Shown: piece by piece, positions 4,633 to 5,052 of the stretch
How the letters are laid out: each line of letters begins with the position of its first letter
Numbering within the stretch: position 1 is the first letter of the stretch
From: an uncultured Atopobiaceae bacterium
GTDB lineage: Bacteria; Actinomycetota; Coriobacteriia; Coriobacteriales; Atopobiaceae
NCBI GenBank assembly: GCA_905233865.1
Contig: CAJOGH010000076.1
Location: 1-5,052 of the forward strand
Length of the DNA stretch: 5,052 nucleotides
Direction of reading: 5' to 3'
Translations under genes and position numbers: made by a program
The notes under the pieces: generated by a model
Told to the model about the DNA's origin: nothing
The model's input: the letters and a program-made list of their open reading frames with translations, nothing else
The model's database searches: none

Positions 4633-5052
4633 CTAGCGCGTAGAGCGAGTGGGAGAGCCGTATTTGCGGCATGCGGTAACAATCCCGCCGCGGACGCACT
4701 CCTCGACGGCGTCGGCAGCGCTCATGCAGGTAAGCTGGAACTCTTCCAGCTGTGCGCCCTTGAGTTTGCGGAGCACGTAGTCGGCGGGACTCATGCGCCC
4801 GGGCGGCCGTCCTATGCCCACGCGAACGCGCACGAAGTCGGCGCCTCCGAGCTTGTTGGTGATGGAGCGCAGGCCGTTGTGGCCTGCCGCGCCCCCGCCC
4901 ACGCGAACGCCCACCTGACCGGCGACGATCTCCAACTCGTCGTGGACCACGATGACCTGACGGCGGGGGAGGTGGCGTGCGGCGGCGAGCTTGGCCACGG
5001 GTCCGCCAGAGACGTTCATGAAGGTCTGGGGGCAGGCAAGCGTGACGCTCTT
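4633..5052 (-). CDS. pth: peptidyl-tRNA hydrolase, 5' end outside the window
   Basis: Pth releases peptides from prematurely dropped peptidyl-tRNA and recycles the tRNA in the cytoplasm. The visible 139 residues run from the right edge to a TAG stop and include the family hallmarks: P-Q-T-F-M-N-V-S-G, V-H-D-E-L-E and G-G-G-A-A-G-H-N-G-L-R-S. In visible numbering the conserved Asn, Asp, His and Asn are at 13, 38, 58 and 59. Each is 55 less than its E. coli counterpart (Asn68, Asp93, His113, Asn114), so the spacing is exact and about 55 N-terminal residues, including the catalytic His20, lie beyond the window. The Met at 5019 is the internal Met of F-M-N, not a start. The G-I-G-R-P-P-G-R-M-S-P-A-D-Y-V-L motif and a helical C-terminus follow. 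It precedes nfnA on the same strand by 60 bases and may be partly co-transcribed with it. Confidence 0.96.
   Translation of the reverse strand, partial: KSVTLACPQTFMNVSGGPVAKLAAARHLPRRQVIVVHDELEIVAGQVGVRVGGGAAGHNGLRSITNKLGGADFVRVRVGIGRPPGRMSPADYVLRKLKGAQLEEFQLTCMSAADAVEECVRGGIVTACRKYGSPTRSTR

Noticed and set aside
1..5052. Search for a novel defence, mobile or RNA system
   Set aside because: No transposase, integrase, reverse transcriptase, nuclease, CRISPR-like repeat array, tRNA or riboswitch-like structure was recognisable; all sizeable segments are explained by ordinary genes or short intergenic signals.

Overview
The window is GC-rich, densely packed bacterial chromosome with strong AGGAG-type ribosome binding sites and pronounced third-position GC bias. 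The gene set (a paired NfnA/NfnB-type flavoprotein, a lone PTS IIA protein, an HD-superfamily hydrolase, peptidyl-tRNA hydrolase) suggests a fermentative anaerobic Gram-positive. A high-GC actinobacterium of the Coriobacteriia (Olsenella/Atopobium-like) would fit, but that placement is an inference from composition and gene content, not a proven assignment.

Layout, left to right. At 1-359 on the + strand is the 3' part of a membrane-protein gene that begins outside the window. All other genes lie on the - strand, so they are transcribed from right to left. In transcription order they are: the 3' two thirds of pth (from the right edge to 4633); nfnA (4572-3727); nfnB (3739-2339), overlapping nfnA by 13 bases; a six-helix DUF308/HdeD-like membrane protein (2309-1767), 29 bases after nfnB; a long hairpin at 1694-1749; a single-domain PTS IIA protein (1604-1149); a clear intrinsic terminator (1093-1127); and an HD-superfamily hydrolase (988-392), which converges on the + strand gene.

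How the genes work together. NfnA and NfnB match in length and cofactor motifs the two subunits of the cytoplasmic flavin-based electron-bifurcating transhydrogenase, which couples NADH, reduced ferredoxin and NADP+. Such an enzyme would supply NADPH in a fermenting anaerobe. The DUF308 gene is probably co-transcribed with nfnAB, but its role is unknown. The PTS IIA protein has its phosphorylatable histidine but no IIB or IIC partner nearby, so it may be regulatory or serve a transporter elsewhere. The HD protein probably acts on a phosphorylated or nucleotide substrate that cannot be named from sequence.

Two genes have longer open frames than their likely coding regions. For both the HD protein and the PTS protein, a strong ribosome binding site places the start well inside the maximal frame. 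I see no mobile element, CRISPR array, rRNA, tRNA or defence cassette. This is mostly an ordinary housekeeping and metabolic region. Its more interesting points are the Nfn operon, the three-tier hairpin behind it, and a repeated motif in the PTS gene's promoter region.
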